Assembly: GCA_032871835.1 (NCBI GenBank)
Contig: CM065297.1
Location: 92,587,052-92,651,051, forward strand
Reading direction: 5' to 3'
Length of the DNA: 64,000 nucleotides
DNA from: Dipteronia dyeriana
Lineage: Eukaryota > Streptophyta > Magnoliopsida > Sapindales > Sapindaceae
A program made the position numbers and the translations under genes. Position 1 is the first letter of the stretch, and each line of letters starts with the position of its first letter. The notes under the pieces are model-generated. The model worked only from the letters and a program-made list of their open reading frames with translations, had not been told where the DNA came from and searched no databases. This document shows, in pieces, positions 20,374-33,250 of this stretch.

Positions 20374-21996
20374 TTGTGTTGTATCTGCTATTACTGTCAG
20401 ACGGTTACTCAGAAAAAACAATGTTCAGCTTATTTGGCTTATGTAATTGACACTCGGGATAGTGAGTTGAAGTTAGAAGATATATATGTGGTAAGACAAT
20501 TTCCAGACGTATTTCTTGATGATCTTCATGGATTACCAACAGATAGAGACATTGAGTTTGTGATAGATTTGGTTCCAGGCACAACTTCAATTTCTATTCC
20601 ACCTTATAGAATGGCTCCAACCGAATTGAAAGAGTTGAAGATTCAATTAGAAGAATTGGTGAACAAGAATTTTATTAAACCTAGTGTGTCACCATGGGGA
20701 GCGCCAGTTATGTTTGTTAAGAAGAAAGATGGAACATTACGTTTATGCATCGATTATCGGTAATTGAATAAGGCAACAGTGCGTAATAAATACCCACTCC
20801 CACGTATTGATGACTTATTCGATCAGCTTCATGGAGCAAAGGTGTTCTCCAAGATAGATTTATGAACAGGTTATCACCAATTGAGGATTATAAACTGTGA
20901 TGTACCAAAGACCGCTTTCAGAACTCGTTAAGGGCATTATGACTTTCTAGTTATGCCTTTTGGATTAACAAATGCTCCAGCAGCTTTTATGGATTTGATG
21001 AATAGGGTATTTCATCCATATCTAGACAAATTTGTTATTGTGTTCATTGATGACATTTTGATTTATTCTAAGGATGAGGTGGAGCATGTAGAGCATTTAG
21101 AGATTATTCTACAAGTCCTAAGAGAGAATCAACTTTATGCCGAATTTAGCAAGTGTCAATTCTGGCTCGATAGAGTTACATTTTTGGACAATGTGATTTC
21201 TGGTGATGGTATTTATGTTGATCCTCAAAAAGTTGAAGCTTTAGTGAATTGGGAAAGACCAATTAGTGTGACGGAAATTAGAAGTTTCTTGGGTTTAGCA
21301 AGTTACTATCGAAGATTTGTAGATGGATTTTCTAAAATAGCTTCACCATTAACAAGATTAACTCAGAAGGATGTGAAGTTTGAATGGTTGGAAGCATGTG
21401 AACAGAGTTTTCAAGAAATCAATGAGAGGTTAACTTCTGCTCCAGTACTTACTCTTCCAGCTGGAAGTGATGGATTTGTTGTTTACAATGATGCATATAA
21501 ACATGGTTTGGGTAGCGTTTTGATGCAACATGGGAAAGTGATAGCTTATGCGTCAAGATAATTAAAGAAGCATGAACATAATTACCCAACACATGATCTA
21601 GAGATTGTTGCAGTCGTGTTTGCATTGAAAATTTGGAGGCACTACCAATATGGGATCACTTGTCAAATTTATACAGATCATAAAAGCTTGCAATATCTTT
21701 TCACTCAGAAAGGACTGAATTTGAGACAAAGAAGATGGATTGAGTTGATTAAAAATTATGACTGTACAATTGAATATCATCATGGTAAGGCAAATGTGGT
21801 AGCAGATGCACTCAGTAGGAAGTCCTCAAGTTCTATGGCTCATTTGAAGATGAATTGGAAGGTAAATCATCTTCACCTTCCATTATTAGCTGAATTAAGA
21901 ATGTTGAGAGTTAAGCTAGAAACACGTGATTTTAGAGCATTACTGACTACTTTTCAGGTTAGACCTATTTTGATTGATCGTATACGAGAATTGTAA
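20374..21996 (+). pseudogene. Gypsy reverse transcriptase and RNase H
   Basis: Frame 1 shows the RT blocks in order: [71 protein letters not shown], the catalytic FIDD at 21043-21054, [17 protein letters not shown], then RNase H with [15 protein letters not shown] and [15 protein letters not shown]. It converts element RNA to DNA and removes the RNA strand. In-frame stops fall after DYR (20761), SKIDL, FRTR and YASR (21559), and after RIREL (21994); several fit lost Gln or Arg codons. Confidence 0.9.
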
Positions 21997-22119
21997 ACTC
22001 AAGATTCTTATTTAGTTAAATTGAAGGAAGAAGTGCAAAAAAAATTACGAGCTGATTTTGTAGTGAAAAGTGATGGTACATTGGTTCTAGGTAATAGACT
22101 GTGTACCAAACATTAAGGA

Positions 22120-23210
22120 ACTCAAAAATGAAATTTTAGAGGAAGCTCACTCTTCAGCTTGTGCAATGCATCCAGGAAGTACTAAACTGTATCATACTTT
22201 GCAAGAGCATTACTGGTGGCAAGGTATAAAAAGAGAGATAGCAGAATTCGTCTATAAATGTTTGATTTGTCAGCAAGTCAAGGCAGAGCATCAGAAACCA
22301 GCAGGACTTTCACAACCACTTTCTATTCCCGAATAGAAATGGGAACATGTTACCATGGATTTTGTGGTAGGACTTCCTCAGAGTCAGAGTAGTAACGACA
22401 GTGTATGGGTGATCGTTGATCGACTTACGAAGTCTGTACATTTTCTGTCAATCGGTATTACTTACTCTCTTGACAGGTTAGCTAGAATTTATGTTGATGA
22501 AATAGTTCGTCTTCATGGCGCACCGGTATCTATAGTGTCAGACAGAGATCCTCGATTTACATCTAGATTTTGGTCTAAATTACAAGAAGCTTTGGGAACT
22601 AGACTGCATTTTAGTACTGTTTTTCACCCACAGACTGATGGTCAATCGGAGCGTACTATTCAAATATTAGAGGATATGCTTCGGGCTTGTGCAATAGATT
22701 TTAAAGGAAGTTGGGATTTACATATACCATTGATAGAATTTGCCTACAATAACAGTTATCAAGCTATCATTGAAATGGCGCCTTATGAAGCTTTGTATGG
22801 GAGAAAATGCAGAACACCGATATGTTAGGATGAAGTAGGTAAGAGAAAGTTGTTAGGTCCAGAACTTGTTCAAGTCACATCAGAAAAGATCAAAATCATC
22901 AGAGACAGATTAAATGTTGCTCAAGATAGGCAGAAAAGCTACACAGATAAGCGTATGAGGGAATTTGAATTTAAAGTGGGTGACTATGTGTTTTTACGAA
23001 TTTCACCTTGAAAAGGTATACTTCGATTTGGAAGACGTGGGAAGTTAAGTCCGCGATATATTGGTCCATATGAGATTATTGTCAGATTGGGAGCAGTGGC
23101 ATACCGTTTAGCTTTACCTTCGGAGCTTTCTAGAATTCATGACGTATTCCATGTTTCTATGCTTCGAAAATATATAGTCGACCTACGCATGTTTTAACTA
23201 AGCAACCAGT
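22120..23210 (+). pseudogene. Gypsy integrase
   Basis: After another frame change near 22100 the reading in frame 2 gives the zinc-binding HHCC region (AMHPGSTKLYHTLQEHYWW to CLICQQVKAEH) and the catalytic core: first Asp in [10 protein letters not shown], second in [14 protein letters not shown], Glu in DGQSERTIQ, followed by EFAYNNSYQ and [10 protein letters not shown]. The GPF/Y-like segment [20 protein letters not shown] and [10 protein letters not shown] follow. Stops after LSIPE (about 22335), PIC (22828) and ISP (about 23010) break it. Confidence 0.88.
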
Positions 23211-23400
23211 GAAGTTAAGAGAAGATTTTACTTGTGAAGAGGAACCTATTGAGATTCTAGATAGAAGGGAACAAGTATTACTTACTAAGGTTATTCCTCT
23301 AGTAAAGGTGTTATGGAGAATCATGCGATGGAAAAGGCGACTTGGGAACATGAAGATCTGATGGGAAATCAGTATCCCAATATGTTTCGGCAAAGTAAAT
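23211..23400 (+). pseudogene. Gypsy integrase C-terminal chromodomain-like tail
   Basis: The end of pol reads VKLREDFTCEEEPIEILDRR, then VIPLVKVLW, with one frame change, then ATWEHEDLM. This order (EILDR, PLVKVLWR, ATWE) is the chromodomain-like module of Tekay/Del elements, which in the family directs integration to heterochromatin. Confidence 0.7.
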
Positions 23401-23438
23401 AAATTTTGAGGATAAAATTCTTATACAGATGGATGAAT

Positions 23439-25147
23439 TGTAAGGTCCATGTCATTCAGGCCCAATTGAGAGGCCCAAATTGAAAAAAAAAGGATAAACG
23501 TGAAATGAAAAGCCATCGGGTGAGTAAGCCACCATAGTTTGTATAGTTGACAGACAATTGTGAGCTTAGTTAACTAGCTCACAACTTCAGCTGTGTCTTT
23601 CCATACGTATATATATTGGAGGATAAACATTATGAGAGCTAGAAAGTAGTAGAATCAAGCGGAAGAAAGGAAAGAGAAAGAAGAAAAAGGAAGAGAAGTC
23701 AGCGGAGCTCTCTTGTGATACTGTAGATTTTCATATGATTCTTTGAGTTCCAGTTTCTAATTGGATTTTGTGTGATTTTCAGGGAAAGAAGACGAAGTAG
23801 GGGAGCCTAGCATACTTGGTTTGAATTAAGGTTGACATCTAAGTTGTGAGTGAATTAAGTTTTCAGTTTTATTTTTAACTCAAAGGTTTCCAGTTTTATG
23901 CTTAAGATTAATTGTTGCAAATCATTTAAGCGTTTTATATATTTTATGATTTATGGCGATTATATAGAGAACTGAGTATGTTTTATGCTTATATTAACAC
24001 TCTGAAATATTAGCTATTACTTTTATAAATATCAAAAAGAGATTATGATTTTTTACAAAAGCACAATGTCTGTACCCTTCCCCAGTTATGATTATTGTTG
24101 GCTTTTGGGGCCGTTCTACATATGTGTATGTCAGATGAGTCGCTCTGCACGTGTATGACCAGATGTAAAAGAGTATTGAGTTGATTTGCACATGTATGAC
24201 CGGAAGTTATTCCCGACTCTGCGTTTGGACGAAGAAATTCGGCTTACGTATTGAAGATATCCCTGGGTACTAATTTGGTACATATTAAGATTTTATAAAT
24301 TATCTTATTCTTGTTCAGAAAAGAGATGCATTCAGTTATTAAGTAAGAAAGTAGATATATTATCTTTTACTATGGAAATCTTTTGACATTATGAAAAGAT
24401 ATAGTATATATTACTGGATGCATATTTAAAAGTTGTTTAGAAATGTTTTTAAAAGTTTTCACTCGCTCATTGGGCGTTAGCGCTCATTCTTTTACTTTAA
24501 AAATATTTTTTCAGGTAGCTGCTCGGTTGTGTGAACTCAAAAGTTTTGAGGTGGGCCACTCGATGACATCATAAAGTATAAAAATCTTTCATTTTAATTT
24601 TCATGCGCATTTAGAGATGTGTGGTCGGCATGGTCGGGATTGTAGCATGGTCGGCCTGTTCAGAATGTGGTAGGATTTTTACTCGGCCACTCGGCTTATT
24701 CGGCCCACTCGGCCTACTCGACCCACTCGGCCTATTCGGCCTACTTGGCTTACTCGGCCGTGGTCGGTTTCTTTTTCGACCGTGGTCGGTTTCTTGTTCG
24801 GCCGTGGTCGGTTTCTTGTTCGGCCGTGGTCGGTTTCTTACTATGCTTGGTCGGTTTTTTGGTCGGGCTTTTGACATGTTAGTTTTTAAAGGTGGTAGGT
24901 TTTTGGTCTGATCGGTCATTTTTTTGGACATCTTTTTGAAATGAACGAAAATGGTAATAAAAGACTTGCAGTTATGTACATTTTGTACTCTCCAAATTTT
25001 TCAATATTTTCCTTATATTCTTTTTAAGTTTAAAAGCAAGTATTTTCTATGAAAATTTTAGTCGAAATTTCTTTTATCATGCTAGTAAAAGTACAGGCCA
25101 CAGGGTCTCCCTCGAACTCAAGAGAGGAGTCGGGGTGGGTCTTGTCA
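23439..25147 (+). repeat. 3' LTR of the gypsy element
   Basis: 1709 bp, a close copy of 16871-18627 with scattered transitions and a shortened minisatellite; the last bases read TTGTCA instead of CTGACA. The polypurine-tract position just before it (23404-23438) is eroded, reading GAGGATAAAATTC and GATGGATGAAT. Confidence 0.9.
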
Positions 25148-25152
25148 AATTT

Positions 25153-25371
25153 GATATCTCATATATCAACTTTATTGTTCATGTGTTTCCTAGATTTAAT
25201 TTTCATTCATTAGTCCAAGCATACTTAACCCCTTTGTACACAAAGCTATGCTTGACTATTTTAAATTTCTATGTACTCACAATTGTACTCTTGTCTATCA
25301 TAGACAATACAATTGGATGCTGGTGAATACAAAAAGTTATGAAAAAATATTAAATCTTCCCATCTAACTCT
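25153..25371. other. 3' non-coding sequence of the split copia element
   Basis: This short stretch lies between the gypsy target duplication and the CACTA target duplication, so it belongs to the older copia element. No ORF or motif was recognised. Confidence 0.4.
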
Positions 25372-25374
25372 TGT

Positions 25375-28300
25375 CACAACAAGAAAAACGCTATTTGGCG
25401 ATGTCATTTAGACGTCACCAAATCTCAACCCTACGTCATCAAATATTTTTAATAACACCAAAGCAAGTGTCACCATCTCGTTGCCCTAACCATGTCGCAG
25501 GCTAATATAGGCGATGTCTTACGATTTATGTCATAAAAGAACTACGTTTTGTTACGCAAGTGTCACTGTAAAAATCAAAAGAGTTCAATTTCTTAGACAT
25601 AGCAACACCTTTAGTGATACTCGATATACGCCACGGAAAATATAATTATTTGATAAATATTTTTATTTTATTTTTATCAAATTTTAAAATATATATTTAA
25701 ATAAATCTTTTGTGATGCATTCATTATACATTTAGCAACACAGTAAAAGAGTAATTAAATGTAATATTATTAATATTTTTAAGAGATTATATATATTAAT
25801 TAAATGTATATTTTAAAAATACATAATTCACATTGTAATATTATTAATATTTTATTTAGTGCAAATTGGTTGAGTTGAGTACAAAATATCAATCTAAAAG
25901 GAAATCTGATATCAAAAAAAAAAAAAAACTTACAATAAATATTCCAAATATTCAATTATATCATGGGTATACAAATATCATCAAAATTGTAAAAAGAACA
26001 AGGTTGAGAAGAAGATCCAATCGAATTTTGATAAGTTGAATCCACTTGTAATTGCAATTTAAACATATGTCAATATTTATCTGTATACTTCTGTAGATGA
26101 AATACATGGAAGTTAAAGTTAGCAAAAGGGATAAACAAATTTTGAAAAGAAAATAGCAATCGAACATATTGTAAATTGAAATTTATCACAATCAACAATC
26201 AATGATAAATCCAACTAAATGATTAAATTTAAATCAAAAGAAAAAAAATTATGATTAAATAAGTAAGAGCTCATACCTTTAATGGTAGAAAATATACCAG
26301 GAATTAACATCTTTCCACTAAAGAAGAGTTCACATTTACTATATAAAAAAATTGTTGTAAAAAAAATCACGTCAAATATAATAAAATCAAGAACCCAGAA
26401 ATTAACATGTATAAAAAATAGATATGTTAGAATATGAAATTTTATAACAAACAGGATAATTTTTTTTTTTTAAAAAAAAAGAGTACCTTAAGAGGGAGGT
26501 AGAAACTACAAAACTTTACAATTTTTAAACAAAGAAACTGTAGATATGAGAAATGATAATAAATTGATCTCATGTCGATAGAAATGATGTTAAAATGAAA
26601 TATGATCGAAAGACAAAATGAGAAAATCATGAGAAGCATCATATTGTTGAATAAAAGTAAAAAGATTATATATATAAAAAAACATATGAAGAATTCAATT
26701 AAAAAGTATGAAGGTTTGGTAAGAGACATACATGTGACCTAATATGCTTGCTAAGAATAAGACCATTAAATATAACCAGAACATAATATGCATAGGCTTT
26801 CATATGTAAGTATCCTTGTAATTTTGGGTTTTTTTTTTCTTGAGAAAGAGATTGTTTCTAGATTATGGTTATCAAAACAGACTTCAAATATGAAATAGTG
26901 GCATGAGACAGTTAAAATACTTAACTTTACAAAAAAAAAATATTTATTTTATGAAAAAAAAATCAATAGAATTATGAGAATGTGATCATATTATATGATA
27001 TTAATTGCACATATTGGTTTTAAAAAAAAAACTTGCACATATTTTTTTTAAACTATTTACACATATCATTATTGTTATCAAAATATATAGTTAACAGTCA
27101 ATCCAAAAACATAATTTTTATATCTTTCAAACAATAAAAATAAAAATTCAGACTTCCTATATATATATTAAGGAATAGGTGAACATCGATTATTTATATA
27201 GTATATTTATATAATCATTACTGTATATTTCAAAATTGTCATACTTAATTTATAGTAATTATTGAGTTAAATTGATTAGAAATTGTTATTGATATTTATT
27301 GTCTCATATTAATCTTAATCATAATTTTTATGATTTTTATATTTTTTACTTTGAATTACTAAAGTTTAGAAGTGAGAATGATGTTAACTAAATAACTATT
27401 AATATATAGTGTTAAATGTCAATACAATTTTTTTAAGCATTGTACACAAAAGTTTTTAAACTTTGTTGTACATTATTTGACATTAAATACCAATATAGTT
27501 TATTTCTCAAGATGCATAATAATGTATAGTCATTTATATCATTATTTGGCATAAAGATCGACTATTTGTCAAAATTTAAAGTTAAATTGTATTTTAGTCC
27601 GATTTATATTTCTATATTTATATTTAAATATGATTATTTTTTTAGAAAGTGTTAAAATTCATTATGCAACTTTAAACATATTTTTAATTTTAATTACAAT
27701 GGATATTAATATAACGAGGATAAATGTTATCAGACATGAGAGTTTAAATTATTTTAATTGATTACTAATGTTTTGCAATTGAATCTATAAGTGGCACGAT
27801 AAATTATTTGTAGACGAACATTTCAGTAAGTAAACTCACTCCTCTTTTTTTTTCGAAGTAAGTAAAATCACTTGTTATCCAATTTTTTTCATTTTGTGGG
27901 ATATTTTCCCTCAAAAAATTAATATGTAGAAAGTTTTCATCATTCACATATGGTTTTGAATTTCTTATTTTAAATATTTCATTTTCATCAAACTTTTAAT
28001 AGGATTAATAAATGATTAAAATATTGTATTTTCTTGAAATTAGGATATTTATTGTAAAAGTAATTTAAAATTAATGAAAGGTTAATCAATTTTCATTTTT
28101 AATTAATAGACTTATATCTTTACTACACACATTGATATGTCTCGCTAATAACAAATTTTTAGCGATGTATAGTACATTCTGTGAGATAATATATGATGTC
28201 GTCATAACGACAACAAGTAGATGTAACCAAAACTTTACAATTGTGTCATGGAAAAATGAAACTAGTATGTCACTTTGGTGACATATTATCAACAATGACA

Positions 28301-28390
28301 TACTTAATGGGTCACCAAATATTGGTTTTAGTGACATATTTTTTGATGTAACTAATAATTGTATCGCCAATGAGCAATTTTCTTGTAGTG
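25375..28390. mobile_element. Non-autonomous CACTA (En/Spm) element, 3.0 kb
   Basis: The left end CACAACAAGAAAAACGC at 25375 and the right end, complement of CACTACAAGAAAATTGC at 28390, match over about 26 bp with roughly five differences, both running on to TTGGCG. Flanking trinucleotides are TGT at 25372-25374 and 28391-28393, the 3-bp duplication typical of CACTA elements. Subterminal regions carry short repeats of GTCACCAAAT and TGACATA-type motifs (25400-25620 and 28190-28370). The interior is AT-rich with no transposase ORF; it must have been mobilised in trans. The left CACTA is mutated to CACAA. Confidence 0.85.
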
Positions 28391-28949
28391 TGTATCTCAG
28401 TTTAAAAACAACTGATATCCTAGTCGTGTCTCATAGACCGAATAGTACAATAGCCATAGAAAAACACGCTAAAGAAGCTAATATTATTCTGTTACATCGA
28501 TACAAAATCAATGGTCACAAGGACACCATTTGAGGTTTTATCAATCATCAAGGAACTTACACAACGAGGAAGCAGAGATTTATTCACTCATTTTCCTTAA
28601 TTGTCACATAACACACGTTGCATGAGGCATATGCTATAGTGAAGTTCATTCTTTACAAAGAATGTAAATGTCTTGATCAATATTCACTGTATTGATCTTA
28701 TTTCAGTCGTTATCGAGCGCCTAACCTGAGTCCTTAAAAGTTCGTTTACTATAAGCGTAAATTAAGATCTCACATCTAGCTTAATTAAGTTTCATGATTA
28801 TGGGGTATATCATGATCGGTTCTAAAAATACAAAAATTTAAAATGAACTTCATCTTGACCCAGTCAATGCGCCATACTCACATATATATATATATAAGTT
28901 CCATGAGAATAAAACTTCCACTTTATTCTCCTCTTTATATATTTGTCGC

Positions 28950-29835
28950 ATCTTAGCATGTTATTTTAGCATCTAAGGCAACTGCACAAGTATGAATACC
29001 GGTCTCAACTTGGTGACATATTTCTATCAACTTATATTTGTAATTATGCTAGCATAATTAGTCGCTTGCCATACCTTTAAGGTATGCCATAATCCTCTTA
29101 ACAACATTTCGATGTTTCAATCTAGGATTATATTGGTATTCACTCACCCATTTTATGGCATAACTGATATTGAGACTTGTACACATAACAATGTGCATGA
29201 GACTCTGTATGGTACTAACATGAAGAACTTGTCATCAATTTCTTGATCTTATGGAGTTTCAGGGCACATATCGAGACTAAGAGTTTGTGATTTTGCAATA
29301 GAAGTATCTATGAGCTTTTAGTTGCTCATTTTAAATCACTTAAGAATCTTTCTAATATATAACTCTTGTGACAGAGGTAGAAATTTTCTTAAGTAATTTT
29401 AATTAACTTTCACTCCTAATATATAAGCGACTTTGCTTATAAATCAAATTTCAATGAAATTTGAGAATAATCATTTCATATAGTTTTACAAACTCTTTAT
29501 TATTTCTAGCCAAAACATATCGTCGACATATAAAGATAATATCAAAAATTATCTTTAACCTGTTTGATGTACATACTGTTTTCTTCAGTCATCATGGATC
29601 TATAAGACATTACAACTAGATGAAATCAAAGATACCATTTTCTAGATGATTGTTTCAAATCATATATTAACCGTTAAAGCAAGCATACTTATTATGGTCT
29701 TTTGAAAAAAAAAATTACTTGTCGTTCCATGTAAATTTCTTCCTCCTATTCTCCGTTGAAAAATACGATCATTACATCCATTTGATGTAATTTCAAGTTC
29801 ATATGTGCAACGAGTGCTAGAACAAGACATATTAT
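28950..29835 (-). pseudogene. Copia reverse transcriptase remnant (minus strand)
   Basis: Minus-strand reading shows degraded copia RT in correct order: ICLVLALVAHMNLKLHQMDV (about 29835-29779), FFNGE and EEEIYME, SIYGLKQSSRKWYLRFH (near 29640), VKDNF, the catalytic YVDD at 29530-29519, and further down KILK/FKMSN and AKSQTLSLDMCPET (near 29290). Multiple stops and frame changes make it a clear pseudogene. Sequence 28394-28949 is probably the RNase H/3' part but too decayed to read. Confidence 0.7.
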
Positions 29836-31193
29836 GGTGATGTTTGGTTACCATGGTGAAATGAGAATCGGAATGTAAAAGAATGGAAAATTGATTTCTT
29901 TATTTGGTTGAGAGTTTAGAATCAATATCTGAAACAAGAATATTTTGTTTGGTTAACAACTGAATGGAATGGAATCAACTGTATTTTGACCAAAATACCC
30001 CTAATTACAAAACATTTATAATAACATTATATATTATGGATAATAATAATAATAAAATATGAAAGTAAATATAATACATATAAATATTATATATATACTA
30101 TGACATATGATATATAATATAATAAATATTATTATAATATTATAAATATTATTATATTATGTAATATATGTATATTAAATATTAATATTATTAAATATTA
30201 ATATTATTAAATATATAAATATTATATATTATTATATATTATTATATAATGTGTATATATATTATATAATACAATAATATATATATATATATAATTAGAA
30301 AATATAATGTTCATTTTGGATAATAATAATAAAATATAAAAGTATAAATTACATAATAATAATAATATATTATATAATATATTATATATTATATATTGTA
30401 TATTAGAAATATTGATATTACTATATATAAAAATATTATATAATGTATATATATATTACGTAATATAATAATATATAATATATAATATAAATAATTAGAA
30501 AATATAATATATAATATAAATAATTAGAAAATATAATATATTTTTTGGATAATAACAATAAAATATAAAAGTATAAATTATAAATTATATAGTATATATA
30601 TATATATATATATATTATAGTATATATATATATATATATATAATATTTATTATAATATGTATTATGTATAATACATATAATATTTATAATAATAATAATA
30701 CATTTTGTATAATATAATATATATAATATATAATGTATAATACATATAATATATAATAATATATAATAATAATAATAATAATAAAATAAAATATATATTT
30801 TGGATAATATAAAAATATAAATAATATTAAATAATATATTTATATATTATATAATATATGAATATATATATATATATATATTATAATACATATAACGTAT
30901 ATATATAATATAATATAATATATATATATATATATTATGTATAATATAATGTAGTAAAATATTTATAATATATATTACTTTAGAAACGATGGTATTTTTA
31001 GAATATAGTTGGAGTATAGAGGGTTATTTTTGAAAGAGAAAATATGTTAATGGAATGGAATGGGTATTCCATTGGTTTTTGGATGGAATACACATTCCAC
31101 TAAAATGGTGGAATTCCCATTCCATTGACATTTAACAAACCAAACAAATGGAATGAATTTCTTTTCATTCCATTCTACCCAACCAAATACCAC
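29836..31193. mobile_element. AT-rich inverted-repeat element inserted in copia RT
   Basis: The ends match in inverted orientation: GGTGATGTTTGGTTACC at 29836 against GTGGTATTTGGTTGGG read inward from 31193, each followed by GAATGGAATG-type sequence. It interrupts the copia RT reading between SFI (right side) and ICLVLALV (left side), so it is a true insertion. The 0.9 kb interior is almost pure A/T. The GGT-TTTGGTT start resembles hAT or PIF-type MITEs; target duplication unclear. Confidence 0.6.
30040..30960. repeat. Almost pure A/T low-complexity tract
   Basis: About 920 bp of interleaved TATAATAT, ATAATA and (TA)n with only rare G or C. No structure beyond dinucleotide and trinucleotide repetition was visible. 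Confidence 0.9.
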
Positions 31194-31460
31194 TATAAAA
31201 GAAAACTTTACTTTATGAGAAAAAATTTCTTCATTTGTGACTAATCGCACCTTATACCTCTCAATAGTGTTATCCGCCTTACATATGATATGTGGAACAT
31301 ATTTGTTCATAATGGTCTAACAACCAGACGGTGAGTCAATCAAGTCCTAGACATGATTACTTTCTAGACTCCATATCTTCTTCCATTTCTTTCGTTTATA
31401 ATTTCTTTATAGATAAAATGATATTCTAATTCAAAAATCCTTGGCTCATCACTATCAAAT
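31194..31460 (-). pseudogene. Copia integrase-RT junction remnant
   Basis: Minus-strand reading gives CKADNTIERYKVRLVTNEEIF, the conserved start of copia RT ([16 protein letters not shown]), preceded upstream by WDLID-like residues. It continues across the 29836-31193 insertion into the RT remnant. Confidence 0.7.
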
Positions 31461-33180
31461 GAAGCAATCATAAAATCCCTTCTTTCAATCTCCGAAAGAA
31501 GACATGAGATAACTTTACAATTATTTCGACGAGTTGGTAAATTATCACATTGATTGATTCAACAGCCGTTCCACTCTCAATAGGGATGGAAGATCCATGT
31601 AGACTTTTTCTCCCACTAGGGTTGGAGAATCCAATTAGATCCCAATTTACATTATAAATTATCATGGTTGCTGATTCAAGGACTGTTCCATTCCCATTAG
31701 GGATGGAATATCCATGTAAACCACTCATACTAGGGATGACTGATCTAATAAGATCTCAATTTACCTCCACTCGTGTATTAACACTGATCATCTAATTCAT
31801 AAAATTAGATATCTATATCAATTCCATCTCTACTAGGAAATTCATTCTCTAAAATAATGACATCTTATGATTCTACTTCAATCACACTTCCATCTGATGG
31901 TACACTAGTGTTTATATGTCCTTTGGAATGCATAAAGTATACAATAAAGATACACTTTCTCTTCTTGCATCCATTTTCTCATTTCTATCAGATGGATTAT
32001 AAATTTAATTTGCATACCCCCAGGGTCGCAGATTAATTAGACCATGTTATATACCTGTCAAAGCTCATAAGATGTGGTAGTGTCCGATTTAGTGGAACAA
32101 GGTTAAATATGTAGGCAACAATCAATTAACTTATCTTTTAATAAAATACTTGAAAATTTACTTGCGCCATCATAGACCTATCCATTTCTAACAATGTTTT
32201 ATTTCTTCTTTTCGCCACACCATTTTGCTGCAGAGTCTTAAGATAATTGAATATCTTTCTATACCATTCTTGTTAAACGGTTCCTTGAACCATTCATAAA
32301 GATATTTACGTCATCGATTTATTCTTAAGATTCAACTTTATCATCTAATTGATTCTCAACCAAACTCAAAACAATCTAAAGCAATCTGATGATTTTGATT
32401 TATGAGAGATCAAATAGACACAACCAAGAGGTCTAAAGATATTAATAAATGTTACCAGATATGATGTTTCATGTCTGTGTTTTACATTCATTCGACCATA
32501 AATGTTATAATGAATTAATTTGCAATGGAATTTCAGATATAGTTTATTTACTAAATGGTTTTCAAGTTGTTTTTATTTCTATATTATTATCATGACTTTT
32601 AGACCAATGAGCTTAATTAGCCCTCACTACAAGAAAAATGCTCATCTACCACGGGCAATGCCTCTCTAGCCAATATACTCATTCTTTCTAGTACAACATG
32701 ACTTTGCCTAGCATGACAAAATACTGGCATCATCATCATTATCATTAGATGGAATGATTGAAAAACAAACATAATTATAATTGTCCAAACTAATGTATAA
32801 TATTATAAAACCATTCAACAACTATCGAGTGCATTATGAATATAATTAGCTAGAATAATATTCATACAATCATCATGATTATTAATGATAACCTGAATTA
32901 AGGATGACGTCTGCAAAGACTAAATTCAGTTAGATCTCAAGTGTATATTAGAACATTATGACTTAAAAATTTAAGCTACCATGTCAATCCAGTTTGTAGG
33001 TACTTAATTTCAAAAATGTTCCACATATATACACAATGTTTCTATTAATCTAACTTTACTCAATATATGCTTCGTAGTTTCTTGCTAAATGGTCTATTTT
33101 CACTTATCTACAGTCCATAAAGGACGAGATTTAGAAAGAAAATATGCATAACTTAAGAGATTCAGGAGTTTGAGTTTTAC
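31461..33180 (-). pseudogene. Decayed copia integrase/linker region
   Basis: By position this should be integrase of the split copia element, but I can read no HHCC or DDE motif. Two diverged copies of an approximately 118-bp segment around AGGGATGGAA.ATCCATGTA occur at about 31540-31720. A CACTA-like end at 32625 interrupts it. Confidence 0.35.
32625..32760 (+). mobile_element. CACTA-type terminus without partner
   Basis: CACTACAAGAAAAATGCTC begins at 32625. No inverted partner was found nearby, so this is the residue of a deleted element inside the copia remnant. Confidence 0.45.
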
Positions 33181-33184
33181 TCTT

Positions 33185-33250
33185 TTCGACTCAATGCATT
33201 CACAAGCAAAAATGACCCAACTTGTCACAATTGTAACAAATTCGTTTAGT
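33185..33250 (-). pseudogene. Copia gag zinc knuckle remnant
   Basis: The minus strand reads RICYNCDKLGHF followed, after one extra T in a T-run, by a CEC segment: a CCHC retroviral-type knuckle at the end of gag. It fixes the orientation and the gag end of the split copia element. Sequence from here to about 34250 presumably holds the rest of gag but no core motif could be read. Confidence 0.6.

Larger units (their letters stand above)
16871..25147 (+). mobile_element. Ty3/gypsy retrotransposon, chromovirus (Tekay/Del-like)
   Basis: The 8277-bp element has long LTRs (16871-18627 and 23439-25147, both starting TGTAAGGTCCATGTC) and a 5-bp target duplication AATTT at 16866-16870 and 25148-25152. 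Its primer site resembles initiator Met tRNA (TGGTATCATAGC at 18631-18642). Internal order is gag, protease, RT, RNase H, integrase, then a C-terminal PLVKVLWR-type tail seen in Tekay-lineage chromodomains. Gag starts at 18728. Reading frames are interrupted by about a dozen stops and at least three frame changes, so the copy is not autonomous. It lies just inside the 3' LTR of the older copia element. Confidence 0.9.
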
